In this document: positions 16,760 to 26,500 of the stretch, one piece after another
How the letters are laid out: each line of letters starts with the position of its first letter
How positions within the stretch are numbered: position 1 is the first letter of the stretch
Assembly: GCA_046290675.1 (NCBI GenBank)
Contig: JBKAHA010000001.1
Span: forward strand, 806,001 to 870,000
Length of the DNA: 64,000 bases
From: Aureliella sp046290675
Lineage (GTDB): Bacteria > Planctomycetota > Planctomycetia > Pirellulales > Pirellulaceae
Direction: 5' to 3'
Made by a program: the position numbers and the translations under genes
Notes under the pieces: generated by a model
Seen by the model: only the letters and a program-made list of their open reading frames with translations
Database searches by the model: none
What the model was told of the DNA's origin: nothing

Positions 16760-17713
16760 CTAGTCGATCCAGGGTGCGAGACCATCGAGCAGTGTTGCAA
16801 GAATTTCGCGATCTGAATCGGGACGCTTTGGACTCCCCGGATAAGTGCGGTCACAATCAATCCATTCTCGCAACTTCAAGAATTGGGCCGCCGAATGCTT
16901 GTAGGCTGGAACCGGTCCTCGGAAAGCGAAGAATCCCAAATACTGAAGCCAGTCGTTGAGATGATAAAACTCGGGGTCCCCATCGAGCCAATATTGGTCC
17001 CGCTTAGCGAATAGATCCGGAGCCATCGTACTGAGCCCCAGCAAGTAATCGCTCCCATACTTCACCATATCGATGGCAAGATCGTTTCCGGTCAGCACAT
17101 GGAACTCAGGACGCACTTCATCACGAAGATGCAACCGTTCCCATTCGAGCTTACGATCAAGCGAGCTATGCTTCGCCCCCATGCATTGCGGGATCTGAAT
17201 CATCTCGCGGTAGACGTCAAGCGAGTAAATGGCACCGAATGGCGCGAACATCTTGCCCAACTCAAACGCAACAAACCTGTCCGTCTTGGCCCCCAAGCGG
17301 CCATAGGCGTCAACCAATTCAGATTCGCCAAGCGATGTCAGGCCGAACGACTGAAACAGCACCGGCGTTCCACCGTGAGCTTGGATCGACTCGATCTGTT
17401 GAGAATAAGCGGCTTCATCAAATTCAGCCCCCGGCGAATCTCCCACGAACGCGCCGGCAACATACATACTGCCACTGCACAAGCGCTGAGTCTCCTCTAG
17501 CACCTCGATTCGCAACTCCTCCGAGATCAAATTCGCATACCCCGTGTCCATGTTGACCGCAGGGACCAAACCGGCATCCAGAGTTCGTGAAACGTGTCCA
17601 CGAAAACCCTTCCAATCGACTTCACAACTCTCGGTCATTGGGAGCAGGATAGCGGACATGCCCAAGATCTTTCGCCTCTTACGGACGGCAGGCATCTGTT
17701 CAACATCGTTCAC
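16760..17713 (-). CDS. Dihydrodipicolinate synthase/N-acetylneuraminate lyase-family aldolase
   Basis: A 317-residue class I aldolase of the DapA/NanA TIM-barrel family. Visible are GMSAILLPMTESCEVDW at the N-terminus, MDTGYANLISEELRIEVLE (the usual GTTGE position is changed to DTGYANL), and the Schiff-base segment CMGAKHSSLDR, with the lysine at about residue 181. These changes mean it is not a true DapA; a sugar-acid or related keto-acid aldolase is more likely. GTG at 17713 is chosen because AAGGA lies 7 nt before it; an in-frame TTG 24 nt upstream has no site. It follows the sulfatase-fold gene by 66 bp on the same strand, which suggests an operon and possibly a shared pathway. Confidence 0.82.
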   Translation of the reverse strand: MNDVEQMPAVRKRRKILGMSAILLPMTESCEVDWKGFRGHVSRTLDAGLVPAVNMDTGYANLISEELRIEVLEETQRLCSGSMYVAGAFVGDSPGAEFDEAAYSQQIESIQAHGGTPVLFQSFGLTSLGESELVDAYGRLGAKTDRFVAFELGKMFAPFGAIYSLDVYREMIQIPQCMGAKHSSLDRKLEWERLHLRDEVRPEFHVLTGNDLAIDMVKYGSDYLLGLSTMAPDLFAKRDQYWLDGDPEFYHLNDWLQYLGFFAFRGPVPAYKHSAAQFLKLREWIDCDRTYPGSPKRPDSDREILATLLDGLAPWID

Positions 17714-17779
17714 AACAATTTCCTTATTGCTACGCAAAAGGTGGATTCGTCCATTCAGAGAACACCAAACCGAATTGGA

Positions 17780-19360
17780 CTAACGCATCAAACTCAGTAG
17801 ACCTTCCGACAGAGGCAGCAGCGCGGATCGTTCACCGCGAACGATAGCTTTGCGATAAAGCAAAAGGCTAAGGATCAGTTCCTCGGCGATGTCGGACCGG
17901 CGATCCGCTACATCACTGACTTCCCATCGGTCCTCAGGCTTGACGTACAGTCGCAGAGTGAAATCAAAATCCGCTCGCTCATGACCGGAGGCCACGACTG
18001 AATCAGTCGCAAACTCACCTGCTGCCAGCAACCCCTCTTCATCCAAAGCGAATGCTTGGCCTCGATGATGTTCCCATTCCTCCCGGGAAATCAAAAGACT
18101 CCACGCCGGACTTCGGCCCCAGATTACAGTCGCGTCCTCAACCAAAGCCAACTGGACAGATTGATCCCAACGAATGGGGCTGTCCGGAAAACCAAGTCCG
18201 AAGATATTCTTGCCCCAACACTCCGCTTCCGATTCGATGCCAACCATCGAACGAACCGTAGAGCCGAGGTCGGCAAGCTGAAGTATCTCTGGCCGACGCA
18301 CCGCCGGAGAGAAAACATGGCCATCCGAATGGCCACCCCAATTGCCCCCCGAAATCAGCAAGGCGGCACAAGAGAGTAGCTCTCCGTGCATCCTCTCCGC
18401 TTCTTCGACCGCACTACCATCGCCGTTGGACGTCGAAAGCTGCCCAACGAAACCGTGCTCACCCAGTGCCAATCCACCGAGACCGATCAAAACAAGACTG
18501 TCAGCTGGATTCAGTAGAGGCCCCGCCGAAAACGCCGCGCTAAGCTCTTTCGGCTCATGGCTTTGTTCCGGTCCGGACGCCTCTTCCCCTTCAGCGTCGG
18601 TGGCTTCTGCCGCTTTCGCACTCCAGGCGTCTTCCAGCTGGCTCTGCTGAGTACCACAGGATTCGTTCTCAGTCGCGGCGAGCAACACAGCCAATCCCTC
18701 GTCGAAAATAGTGGCCTGCGCAGCCGCGACTTGCCCCCACCCGACGACTAGGTCAGGATCCGTTGTTTCATCTATGCGAAAACATGGTGGACCGACGCTT
18801 TGCGGGGGCTCGGGATCGTCAGGGTCGACAAAGGTATTCCGAATCTCAATAGGAACATCCCACGGCAACCGCATACCCGAACTATGAATCCAGGTTAATT
18901 CAGGAGACGCATCATCACGTTCACGCAAGGCCTCGGCGGCCGCAAAGAAAAGCTGCAGTGCTACACACTCATCGACTGAAGAAGCCGCCTCACCCGCGGC
19001 GGAAGGCGGTACATAAGTCACATCTCGACACCCGCGTCGCTCCGCGTACTCGGCGACTCGCTCGCAATCAGTGATAACTCGGCCAGGAATCTGATTCGAT
19101 TCCAATTCACCCCACAGCCCCGGTGCTTCCTGCCGCAAGACGCTGCTGCAAAGAGCATGCTGCCCCGTCCACAAACTTTCGAGCTGCTCCATCAAGTCAA
19201 GCGAATCGACAAAGCACTGATCAAGCGTCACTCCCCGAGAAGCAAGCTTATCCCACGTCGGCGTCCTTCCAATGTTGGATCCATAGACGCCAATAAGCGA
19301 CGTAGCGAGGCCTTCGATAACAACGACGTAGCTACTCACACCAACCTGCTCATTCTCCAC
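17780..19360 (-). CDS. Sulfatase/alkaline-phosphatase-fold protein, probably catalytically dead
   Basis: A 526-residue protein with the sulfatase fold: VVVIEGLATSLIGVYG and TPTWDKLASRGVTLDQCF at the N-terminus, WTGQHA after the active-site position, and LALGEHGFVGQ near the middle. Key residues are missing. The N-terminal metal-binding Asp pair is replaced (IEGLATS), the Cys/Ser-x-Pro-x-Arg formylglycine motif is absent (SLDLMEQLESLWTG instead), and the usual SDHGE before LGEHG reads GLGGLA, which removes the Asp and His ligands. It may be a binding or regulatory pseudo-sulfatase for the following aldolase. GTG at 19360 is preferred (GGGAG 4 nt upstream, a short gap); the in-frame ATG at 19417 exists only because of a 19-bp duplication. 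Confidence 0.7.
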   Translation of the reverse strand: MENEQVGVSSYVVVIEGLATSLIGVYGSNIGRTPTWDKLASRGVTLDQCFVDSLDLMEQLESLWTGQHALCSSVLRQEAPGLWGELESNQIPGRVITDCERVAEYAERRGCRDVTYVPPSAAGEAASSVDECVALQLFFAAAEALRERDDASPELTWIHSSGMRLPWDVPIEIRNTFVDPDDPEPPQSVGPPCFRIDETTDPDLVVGWGQVAAAQATIFDEGLAVLLAATENESCGTQQSQLEDAWSAKAAEATDAEGEEASGPEQSHEPKELSAAFSAGPLLNPADSLVLIGLGGLALGEHGFVGQLSTSNGDGSAVEEAERMHGELLSCAALLISGGNWGGHSDGHVFSPAVRRPEILQLADLGSTVRSMVGIESEAECWGKNIFGLGFPDSPIRWDQSVQLALVEDATVIWGRSPAWSLLISREEWEHHRGQAFALDEEGLLAAGEFATDSVVASGHERADFDFTLRLYVKPEDRWEVSDVADRRSDIAEELILSLLLYRKAIVRGERSALLPLSEGLLSLMR

Positions 19361-19395
19361 GTTTCTCCCGTTGCGTTGCTGCCTTAGTTTTGAGG

Positions 19396-19433
19396 CATAC
19401 CGGCGCCGTCTAACCATACTGGCGCCGTCTAAC
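19396..19433. repeat. 19-bp tandem duplication at the 5' end of the pseudo-sulfatase gene
   Basis: CATACYGGCGCCGTCTAAC occurs twice back to back (19396-19414 and 19415-19433) with one mismatch. The second copy supplies the ATG at 19417 in frame with the gene; in the first copy the same ATG runs into a stop after four codons. Confidence 0.9.
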
Positions 19434-19577
19434 GTAACTGTACCGATCGTCCTCCGACACTACGCGTGAGTTTACCGCGGGAGCACAATTTGGAAATCGG
19501 GCTTGCCAGTCGCCAGCCGGATTGCAGCGAAGTTGGGAGAGCCGAGTCAGCTAGTAGATTCGTCAAGATCGAGCGAT

Positions 19578-21020
19578 TCAGGCTTCGCCGGGTTTAGCCG
19601 AAGAGGCGACAGATGAAAGGGAGGCTCCTGGTGCCACGCGCCGCGATTTCAAAATGGCACGCGCTCGATCGGCCGCTCGACGTCCGAGGCTAGAGAACGG
19701 GGCGATGTTCTTCAACTCCTGGGTAGACGTCACGACAAGTCCACTGAGCAACAACATCAGCGTGTTGGTCAGAGGAATGAGTCCGATGTCGTGAAACAGG
19801 GCGTTCACAAAGTAGCTGCATAGACATCCGAGAGCCGCAAATCCGATGATCCGGCGATGATCACCGCGCTGTGAAAGCTGCCACGCCATTCGTGCCGTTA
19901 GTGCCAGGATCACCACAAATAAGGTGAGCCCAATGATGCCGGCGTCAACCAAAACGGCCAGGTACGTATTGTGCTGAACGTAGCCGCGACCAATCTCGAG
20001 AGGCAGTTCTTGGTTTCTGGATGCAACATACGGCTTCGACGCCTCAAGGTAACAACCATAGCCATGACCTACTAGCGGTCGATCCCAAAACATGTCTAGC
20101 GCGATGCTCGCCAAAATTGGGCGAAGCTTGACAGAGTTGGCCGCATCGGCTGCTGTCAAATTCTCATCTCTCTTAATCGCCAATAGATCGACACTTGGCC
20201 CCACAGCAACTAGCAATGCTGCACCACCAATCGCGAACAGACCAATCGGAATCAGTACCTGCTTTCGGAGCAGATACAACATTACTGGAACCAACAGCAA
20301 TGCGCCAATCCATACACTACGCGTGAGGGTCAACAGGATCGTAAGGCTCAGCAGCCCCATCAAAAGGGACGTCATTAGTCGTTCATTGGGTTTACCGTAC
20401 CACCAGAGGTAGACCCCAATCGCAAGAACAGTCGTCAGATAGATTCCATTGCCAATAGGATTCAAAAGCGGGCCACGGGCACGACCTAAGAACTCCCAGT
20501 GAACGGGATCCATGATGTATCGCGGGAATACGAGTGGCGTCAGCTTGAGAACTTCAAAGACTCCGGTGACCGCTAGGTAAATACCGAGTCCCACGATCGC
20601 GTACTTAAAGTGCTTTGCATCCTCAGGACGAACACTCGCAAACCGTGCGAGCGCGTAAGTCGCTGATGGGAGGAAGACAAAAAATAGCCATCGGTTGAGC
20701 GGATGTGGATCACCTTCCGGTGGCGTGCCCAGGAAGCTGTTAATGCACATCCAGATGGTGAATCCTGCTACCGCTATATCCATCTTGTGCAGGCGCGGGG
20801 AATTCTGTGTACCTCGCATGACGTTGGCAACAATAGCGGCAAGTCCTCCAACGAGCACTAGCCGATCTAGGCTGACAGGCCCGACCGAAAAGAAGTATCT
20901 GCCAAAGACGACCCCCGTCACCGTTACCGCAAGCAATATCTGCACAGGACGCATCCTTGGGAGCACGAAGACCCCGAGCGGACATAGCGCGATAAATGCG
21001 AATGCGGCCAATAGTTCCAT
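19578..21020 (-). CDS. O-antigen ligase/polymerase-family membrane protein
   Basis: A 480-residue polytopic protein with about eleven hydrophobic helices. The Wzy_C region is clear: LTRSVWIGALLL, a long loop with RPLVGHGYGCYLEA and the hallmark QHNTYLAVLVDAGIIGL. Proteins of this family join O-antigen or exopolysaccharide units or ligate them to lipid carriers in the inner membrane. A Ser/Arg-rich cytoplasmic tail follows the last helix. The ATG at 21020 is chosen because the helix starts just after it; an in-frame start 120 nt upstream adds polar residues. It is divergent from a WecG-family glycosyltransferase, so the pair likely belongs to one polysaccharide pathway. Confidence 0.85.
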   Translation of the reverse strand: MELLAAFAFIALCPLGVFVLPRMRPVQILLAVTVTGVVFGRYFFSVGPVSLDRLVLVGGLAAIVANVMRGTQNSPRLHKMDIAVAGFTIWMCINSFLGTPPEGDPHPLNRWLFFVFLPSATYALARFASVRPEDAKHFKYAIVGLGIYLAVTGVFEVLKLTPLVFPRYIMDPVHWEFLGRARGPLLNPIGNGIYLTTVLAIGVYLWWYGKPNERLMTSLLMGLLSLTILLTLTRSVWIGALLLVPVMLYLLRKQVLIPIGLFAIGGAALLVAVGPSVDLLAIKRDENLTAADAANSVKLRPILASIALDMFWDRPLVGHGYGCYLEASKPYVASRNQELPLEIGRGYVQHNTYLAVLVDAGIIGLTLFVVILALTARMAWQLSQRGDHRRIIGFAALGCLCSYFVNALFHDIGLIPLTNTLMLLLSGLVVTSTQELKNIAPFSSLGRRAADRARAILKSRRVAPGASLSSVASSAKPGEA

Positions 21021-21548
21021 AGTGCAGCTGTGATCTAGTTCTGATTCCAAAGAAGCCGCGATAAGCAGCTCCACCCGCGACTTCCATATCGATGAAGCGA
21101 ATTCAATCTGGCAAACAGCAGAGGAATGAACTTCACCCACCTAACCTTTTGGGTCCAGCAGCGAAAGCTGCCCCCAGAATGCGCGGACTTCCCTCAGGAT
21201 CTTAGGTCGCCGATCACAGCCTTGCCCAATTGGAGAACGGCAAGCCACCCCACAGACCTCTCCTGCTACCGCTACAAACCGACTAATCGTTACACCCGAA
21301 CACGCCTCGTGCACGGCAAGCTCCTCCGAGCATCCGACGCGGGCGAGTCCATGTCGACCTGCCATCGGGTGACCTAGGTTTCAGGTGAATCCAAACCAAG
21401 GTCTGTAGCTCCATCGTCCAGCAACTCGAGGTCGCCTCGAGCCTTCGGCCAGCGATATTTGCCCAAGCGAAGTTCCGTCAGACGGCAAACTCTACAGCAC
21501 CGTTTCCAGTGCTCTCGTGTCTTCGAGAAAACCGTCGAGAACTCAGGC
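21021..21548. other. Divergent polysaccharide-gene intergenic region
   Basis: 528 bp between the ligase and glycosyltransferase starts. It holds the 17-bp inverted repeat at 21425-21441 and otherwise no element or gene I can support. Confidence 0.5.
21425..21441. promoter_or_regulatory. Perfect 17-bp inverted repeat (candidate operator)
   Basis: CTCGAGG, 3-nt spacer, CCTCGAG. It lies 108 bp before the WecG-family start and 405 bp before the ligase start. Symmetry suits a dimeric regulator; no such regulator is adjacent. Confidence 0.35.
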
Positions 21549-22340
21549 ATGCAATCCGCGTCTATTCCTTCGCTTCCACCCGTCTCGTCTACGGCAATCC
21601 AAGGGATTCCATTGGCCAATGTGACAATGGACGATGCCTTAGTCACCATTGGCACCGCGGCACAATCAACGGACCTACACCATTTCTGTTTCCTCAATGC
21701 CGACTGCGCTAACCTCGCTTACAAAGACAAAGACTATGAATTTGTCTTGCGAGAATGTGATGGAGTGTTTGCCGACGGCAGCGGATTGAAACTCGCTGGC
21801 CAGATCCTCAATCGTCCCATCTCCGATAACGTCAATGGCACAGATATGTTCCCGTTGCTCTGCGAGAAATTGCAGCGAGAGAACCGCAGTTTGTTCTTGC
21901 TGGGTGCTCGGCCGGGCATTGCCGCGGGAGTCGCCGAATGGGTTCAAGCAACCTACCCCGGTGTTCGAATAGCCGGTGAACAACACGGCTATTTCGACGC
22001 TGAGCATACGGACCAAGTCATCGATCACATCAATGAGAGCCAAGCCGATGTGCTGCTGGTTGCGTTTGGGGCACCGAAACAAGATGTCTGGATCGCCGAC
22101 AACGCTCACCGATTGAAGGTCCACGTGGCCATGGGAGTCGGCGGACTCTTCGACTTTTATTCTGGACGAATGCCACGCGCTCCTCGTTGGGTCCGGAATC
22201 TAGGCATGGAGTGGATGTTCCGCATGCTCCAAGAACCACGCCGACTTTGGAAACGCTATCTCATCGGCAATTTTGTATTCGTCTACCACGTGTTCCGCGA
22301 AAAAATGGGCTGGGATCAATACCCCGATCCAAGACGGTAA
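21549..22340 (+). CDS. WecG/TagA/CpsF-family glycosyltransferase
   Basis: A 263-residue GT26-family transferase that adds ManNAc(A)-type sugars to lipid-linked intermediates. Conserved blocks: IQGIPLANVTMDDAL, FCFLNADCANLAYKD, GVFADGSGLKLAGQIL, NGTDMFPLLCEKL, SLFLLGARPGIA, LLVAFGAPKQDVWI, MGVGGLFDFYSGRMPRAPRW, and the C-terminal GMEWMFRMLQEPRRLWKRY. All core residues look intact. A frame upstream to 21459 adds 30 residues with no family look; the ATG at 21549 begins just before the usual start of the family. It is divergent from the O-antigen ligase-like gene. Confidence 0.92.
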   Translation: MQSASIPSLPPVSSTAIQGIPLANVTMDDALVTIGTAAQSTDLHHFCFLNADCANLAYKDKDYEFVLRECDGVFADGSGLKLAGQILNRPISDNVNGTDMFPLLCEKLQRENRSLFLLGARPGIAAGVAEWVQATYPGVRIAGEQHGYFDAEHTDQVIDHINESQADVLLVAFGAPKQDVWIADNAHRLKVHVAMGVGGLFDFYSGRMPRAPRWVRNLGMEWMFRMLQEPRRLWKRYLIGNFVFVYHVFREKMGWDQYPDPRR

Positions 22341-22525
22341 ACCTTACGGCTGGGGCGTCGTGGGACAGGACTATGTGGCTCCCATGCCATATTCATTCTT
22401 CCTTCGCCTGGTGCCCAAGACCTCGAATTTCTCCTTCTCTCCATTGATTCCAGGGACCTTTTCTGGTCTCACTGCATCTGAATTAGACTGGTCGTAGGTC
22501 GAATCGACCTGCCAGCGAAGCCGGC

Positions 22526-22554
22526 TCGCCAAATACCACTCAGCGTGGTGGCGA
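22526..22554 (+). promoter_or_regulatory. Bulged hairpin just upstream of the cyclophilin gene
   Basis: TCGCCA, bulge AATA, CCAC, loop TCAGC, GTGG, TGGCGA: ten pairs with a 4-nt bulge on the 5' side only. It lies 36 bp before the ATG at 22591. A second small inverted repeat (AGGTCG, AAT, CGACCT) is at 22496-22510. They may form a structured leader; no ribosome-binding site is seen between them and the start. Confidence 0.4.
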
Positions 22555-22590
22555 AACGACCTCAACGCAATCCAGCATGCAACCTGAGAC

Positions 22591-24747
22591 ATGAAGACTC
22601 GATTCCTGAAAAGCCGAAGTCGACGCAATCGGCTTCAAACACGCGCCCACCCGCCCACCAGTAGAGTTCAGCGTGCTCTAGGTTCGACGGGTTTTGAACC
22701 GCTCGAATCACGCAAGTTGTTAGCAGCCGATATTGGGATGAGTCATCTGTTTGCGGATCAGATTGACTCCAGCGAATTCATGGCCGCTTCAGTTCTCGTT
22801 GCCGAGGGAGAAGCCCCAGCACCTGGCCCAGAAACTGGAGCACGAGACCTGGTGTCGTTTGCACAAGAACTGACAAATAGAGGTGTATCACTCTACTGTG
22901 CCGAATGGTCAGAAGATTGCACCCAACAACTCGAGCTATTCCAAGACGGTGGAAAGTTCATCAATCTGATTGAGTCGACCGACCAGAATCGCGAGCTAAC
23001 CCAGGAAGCCATTGACGCGGGCATCACCGTTTTGCCAACTTGGGAATTCTCCGACGGCTCGCGCGAGACCGGCATTCAAACACTCGATCAACTTTCTTTG
23101 TTGTCTGGCTTATCCATACCATTCTCATCGCAACCATCATTCGCCCCGCTGGGCAATCAATTTGTTGGAATTGGATCTCCGTTGCATCTCCCCATCGATG
23201 CCTATGATCCTAACGGTGGCCTTTTGACAGTGTCCGTAGAATCAAGCAACCCTGAATTACTGAGCGCCGAAGTGCTAACCGGGAACCGGAGTCTCGAGCT
23301 TTCCGTCGCAGGCTACGGAGACATGGTCTTTGAGTTGTTTGAGGGACGCGCTCCCAGGCCATCGGGTCGAGTCATTGAGTTGGCCGAAAGCGGCTTTTAC
23401 GACGGAACCATTTTCCACCGTGTCATCGAGGACTTTGTGATCCAGGGTGGTGATCCGACTGGGACAGGTCGAGGCGGATCCACGCTGGGCGATTTTGATG
23501 ATCAATACCATCTTGATCTTCAACACAATGCGACCGGCATGCTTTCGTATGCGAAATCGCAGGACGACACCAACGACTCGCAGTTCTTCATTACCGACCG
23601 GCCCGTCCGGCATCTCGACTTTAATCACAGCGTGTTTGGCATCCTCGTCGAAGGCGAAGAGAATCGCGCTGCTATTGAAACCATAGCCACGGACAATGCA
23701 GACCGCCCCAATTTTGATGTCACGCTCGAATCCGCCTCGATCTTTGAAGACGAAGAGAATTCGGTGGTCGTCCTAAGGCCAACTGGAAATGGCTCCGGTG
23801 TCGTGACACTGACCGTTACAGTACGCGACGAAGACGGCAACGAAGTCTCGGAATCCATTGATGTGGAAGTAGGAGATGATACAGCCAACGGCGGGCCGTT
23901 CTTGAACGACATCGACGACTTAACCACTTGCCCCAATCATGCGGTCCAACTTCAATTGACGTCTCAAGACAAAGAAGGCGACGAAGTTACCTATGCGGTC
24001 CAGCAGCTTGGAGACGTCGCTTACGAACTGGAAGTCGACGCCGCTACAGGCTTAGTGACCGTCACGCCGCCCGCCGACTTCATTGGTGAATTCCAATTCG
24101 CAGTAGGTGTACGCCAAACGAGCAGCACGACCACGGCATCCACCTTTGATACTCAGATCGTCAGCGTCACCGTTGAGTCCTCGCACCAGAACCCGAACAA
24201 TCAGTTTGATGTCAATGACGACGGCTTTGTGACACCGATCGACGCTCTCATCATCATCAACCACATCAATAGTGGCGAACCGACTTCAGTCGGAGATCTT
24301 GGGCCTCCGCCAGACTACTTCGACGCCAACGCAGACTGTTCGATTTCTCCCATCGATGCACTTTTAGTGATCAACGAGCTTAACTCGCTTGGCAGTGGCG
24401 AAGGAGAAGGGCAGGGGACGAATCAATGGGACGGCCATACCGCCGATGTCCATTTCGAATCCTATCTAGCATTTCTGCCTGCCGAATTCTCAACTGCGCT
24501 CAGCCCAGGATTAGTGCAACGAGGAAATTCCCCGTCGACAGCAATGACGGCCCCAGCGGAAACCATCCCAGATACTGCCGCCGATCCCCAAAATGGCTCT
24601 CATCAGCAACCAACGACCAATCCATCGCAAAAGCCCTTGCCGCGGCTACGGTCGATTCCACCCAGGGGCGAACAGCTTTCCGACGAGCAAGCCGTTTTTA
24701 CCGACCTCCTACTGGAATTCGCCGCGGAGATGAACTGGCTTGATTGA
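22591..24747 (+). CDS. Secreted LEPR-XLL protein with thioredoxin-like, cyclophilin and dockerin domains
   Basis: A 718-residue extracellular protein. Order: basic N-terminus and LEPR-XLL export motif (LESRKLLA, 38-45); a thioredoxin-like domain (about 86-172) with AEWSEDC at 104-110, where the first cysteine of WCxxC is Ser107, and a cis-Pro segment VLPTW (148-151); a cadherin-like stretch; a cyclophilin peptidyl-prolyl isomerase (about 235-372) with FHRVIEDFVIQGGDPTG, SQFFIT and HSVFG; two cadherin-like regions (about 375-530); a dockerin type I pair (about 540-600) with DVNDDGFVTPIDAL and DANADCSISPIDAL; and a low-complexity tail. The domains point to folding or cross-linking of surface proteins outside the cell. 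No ribosome-binding site precedes the ATG. Confidence 0.88.
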   Translation: MKTRFLKSRSRRNRLQTRAHPPTSRVQRALGSTGFEPLESRKLLAADIGMSHLFADQIDSSEFMAASVLVAEGEAPAPGPETGARDLVSFAQELTNRGVSLYCAEWSEDCTQQLELFQDGGKFINLIESTDQNRELTQEAIDAGITVLPTWEFSDGSRETGIQTLDQLSLLSGLSIPFSSQPSFAPLGNQFVGIGSPLHLPIDAYDPNGGLLTVSVESSNPELLSAEVLTGNRSLELSVAGYGDMVFELFEGRAPRPSGRVIELAESGFYDGTIFHRVIEDFVIQGGDPTGTGRGGSTLGDFDDQYHLDLQHNATGMLSYAKSQDDTNDSQFFITDRPVRHLDFNHSVFGILVEGEENRAAIETIATDNADRPNFDVTLESASIFEDEENSVVVLRPTGNGSGVVTLTVTVRDEDGNEVSESIDVEVGDDTANGGPFLNDIDDLTTCPNHAVQLQLTSQDKEGDEVTYAVQQLGDVAYELEVDAATGLVTVTPPADFIGEFQFAVGVRQTSSTTTASTFDTQIVSVTVESSHQNPNNQFDVNDDGFVTPIDALIIINHINSGEPTSVGDLGPPPDYFDANADCSISPIDALLVINELNSLGSGEGEGQGTNQWDGHTADVHFESYLAFLPAEFSTALSPGLVQRGNSPSTAMTAPAETIPDTAADPQNGSHQQPTTNPSQKPLPRLRSIPPRGEQLSDEQAVFTDLLLEFAAEMNWLD

Positions 24748-25341
24748 TTCGGCACTTCATTCTCGTTGCTCCCGGATTATTCCCATGGTCCAACGCAGCT
24801 GAGAATTCATGCACGCTGCTCAGGCGGCCTAGACAGCGGATCGGCTTGGGCGTCTACCGTGCTTCTTGGAGCATTGGGACTTGGGTTTGCTTGGGGCGAA
24901 CCTGGACGCCAAGCTCTGCAGGTGCTGTCCACGCCAGCCACCCACTCTGCAACACCCTGTTGCTCCTAACTCACACATAAAAGCGATGCAGAAAAGCCAG
25001 CCCTGCTTGCGAAAGTAGCACTTGAGATTCGTGTGTCGTCGGGTGGAAGGAGGCACGACTTCACGGTTTCTACACCGTTGCTTAACGCGCTTTTTACATC
25101 GCTTTTTGATGCCATTGCGCGCCCTCTACGACCCCCAATGCGTCGAAAACGCCCATTGGCTTCTCGCAACCTTAATGCGACCCGTTCTTCATTGGATCCT
25201 CATCCCATCCACCTCTTCCGTAAACGACTCACAGATACAGTATTCCCGTGATCGCGACCAAAAGGTGACTGTGGTGTCACCCGCGATCGGGAATTGATGT
25301 GAGTCATCTTTCTTAGTTGATGGAATTGGAGAATCTGAGTC
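24748..25341. other. 594-bp intergenic region before a DUF1559 gene
   Basis: No supportable gene. The right end carries the strong bulged hairpin at 25243-25293. No terminator for the upstream gene was recognised. Confidence 0.5.
25243..25293 (+). promoter_or_regulatory. Long bulged hairpin in the leader of the DUF1559 gene
   Basis: From outside in: TTCCC pairs with GGGAA (2-nt bulge), GATCGCG (25250-25256) with CGCGATC (25282-25288), then a 7-nt one-sided bulge ACCAAAA, then GGTGAC with GTCACC around a 6-nt loop. All Watson-Crick. It ends 48 bp before the ATG, with a GGAG ribosome-binding site between. There is no T-run, so it is not a terminator; a cis-regulatory or mRNA-stabilising leader is likelier. 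Confidence 0.5.
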
Positions 25342-26403
<1,062 letters not shown>

Positions 26404-26425
26404 TCTGCGAGTTAGCAACTAAAAC

Positions 26426-26474
26426 TGCCTCGGCTGGTCTCGCTAGAGATAAGCAGCCGGGGCATTTTCTTTCC
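26426..26474 (+). terminator. Hairpin terminator between the DUF1559 and lipoprotein genes
   Basis: An 11-bp stem (TGCCTCGGCTG with CAGCCGGGGCA, one G-T pair), 17-nt loop, then TTTTCTTTCC. As it lies between two closely spaced genes it may work as a partial terminator that lowers the downstream gene. Confidence 0.82.
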
Positions 26475-26500
26475 TGAACGTTTGTTCTTGGAGTCTTAAA

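Noticed and set aside
18550..19300. Long open frames on the plus strand opposite the pseudo-sulfatase gene
   Set aside because: They are Ser/Pro/Arg-rich antisense shadows; the minus frame carries the recognisable sulfatase-fold pattern.
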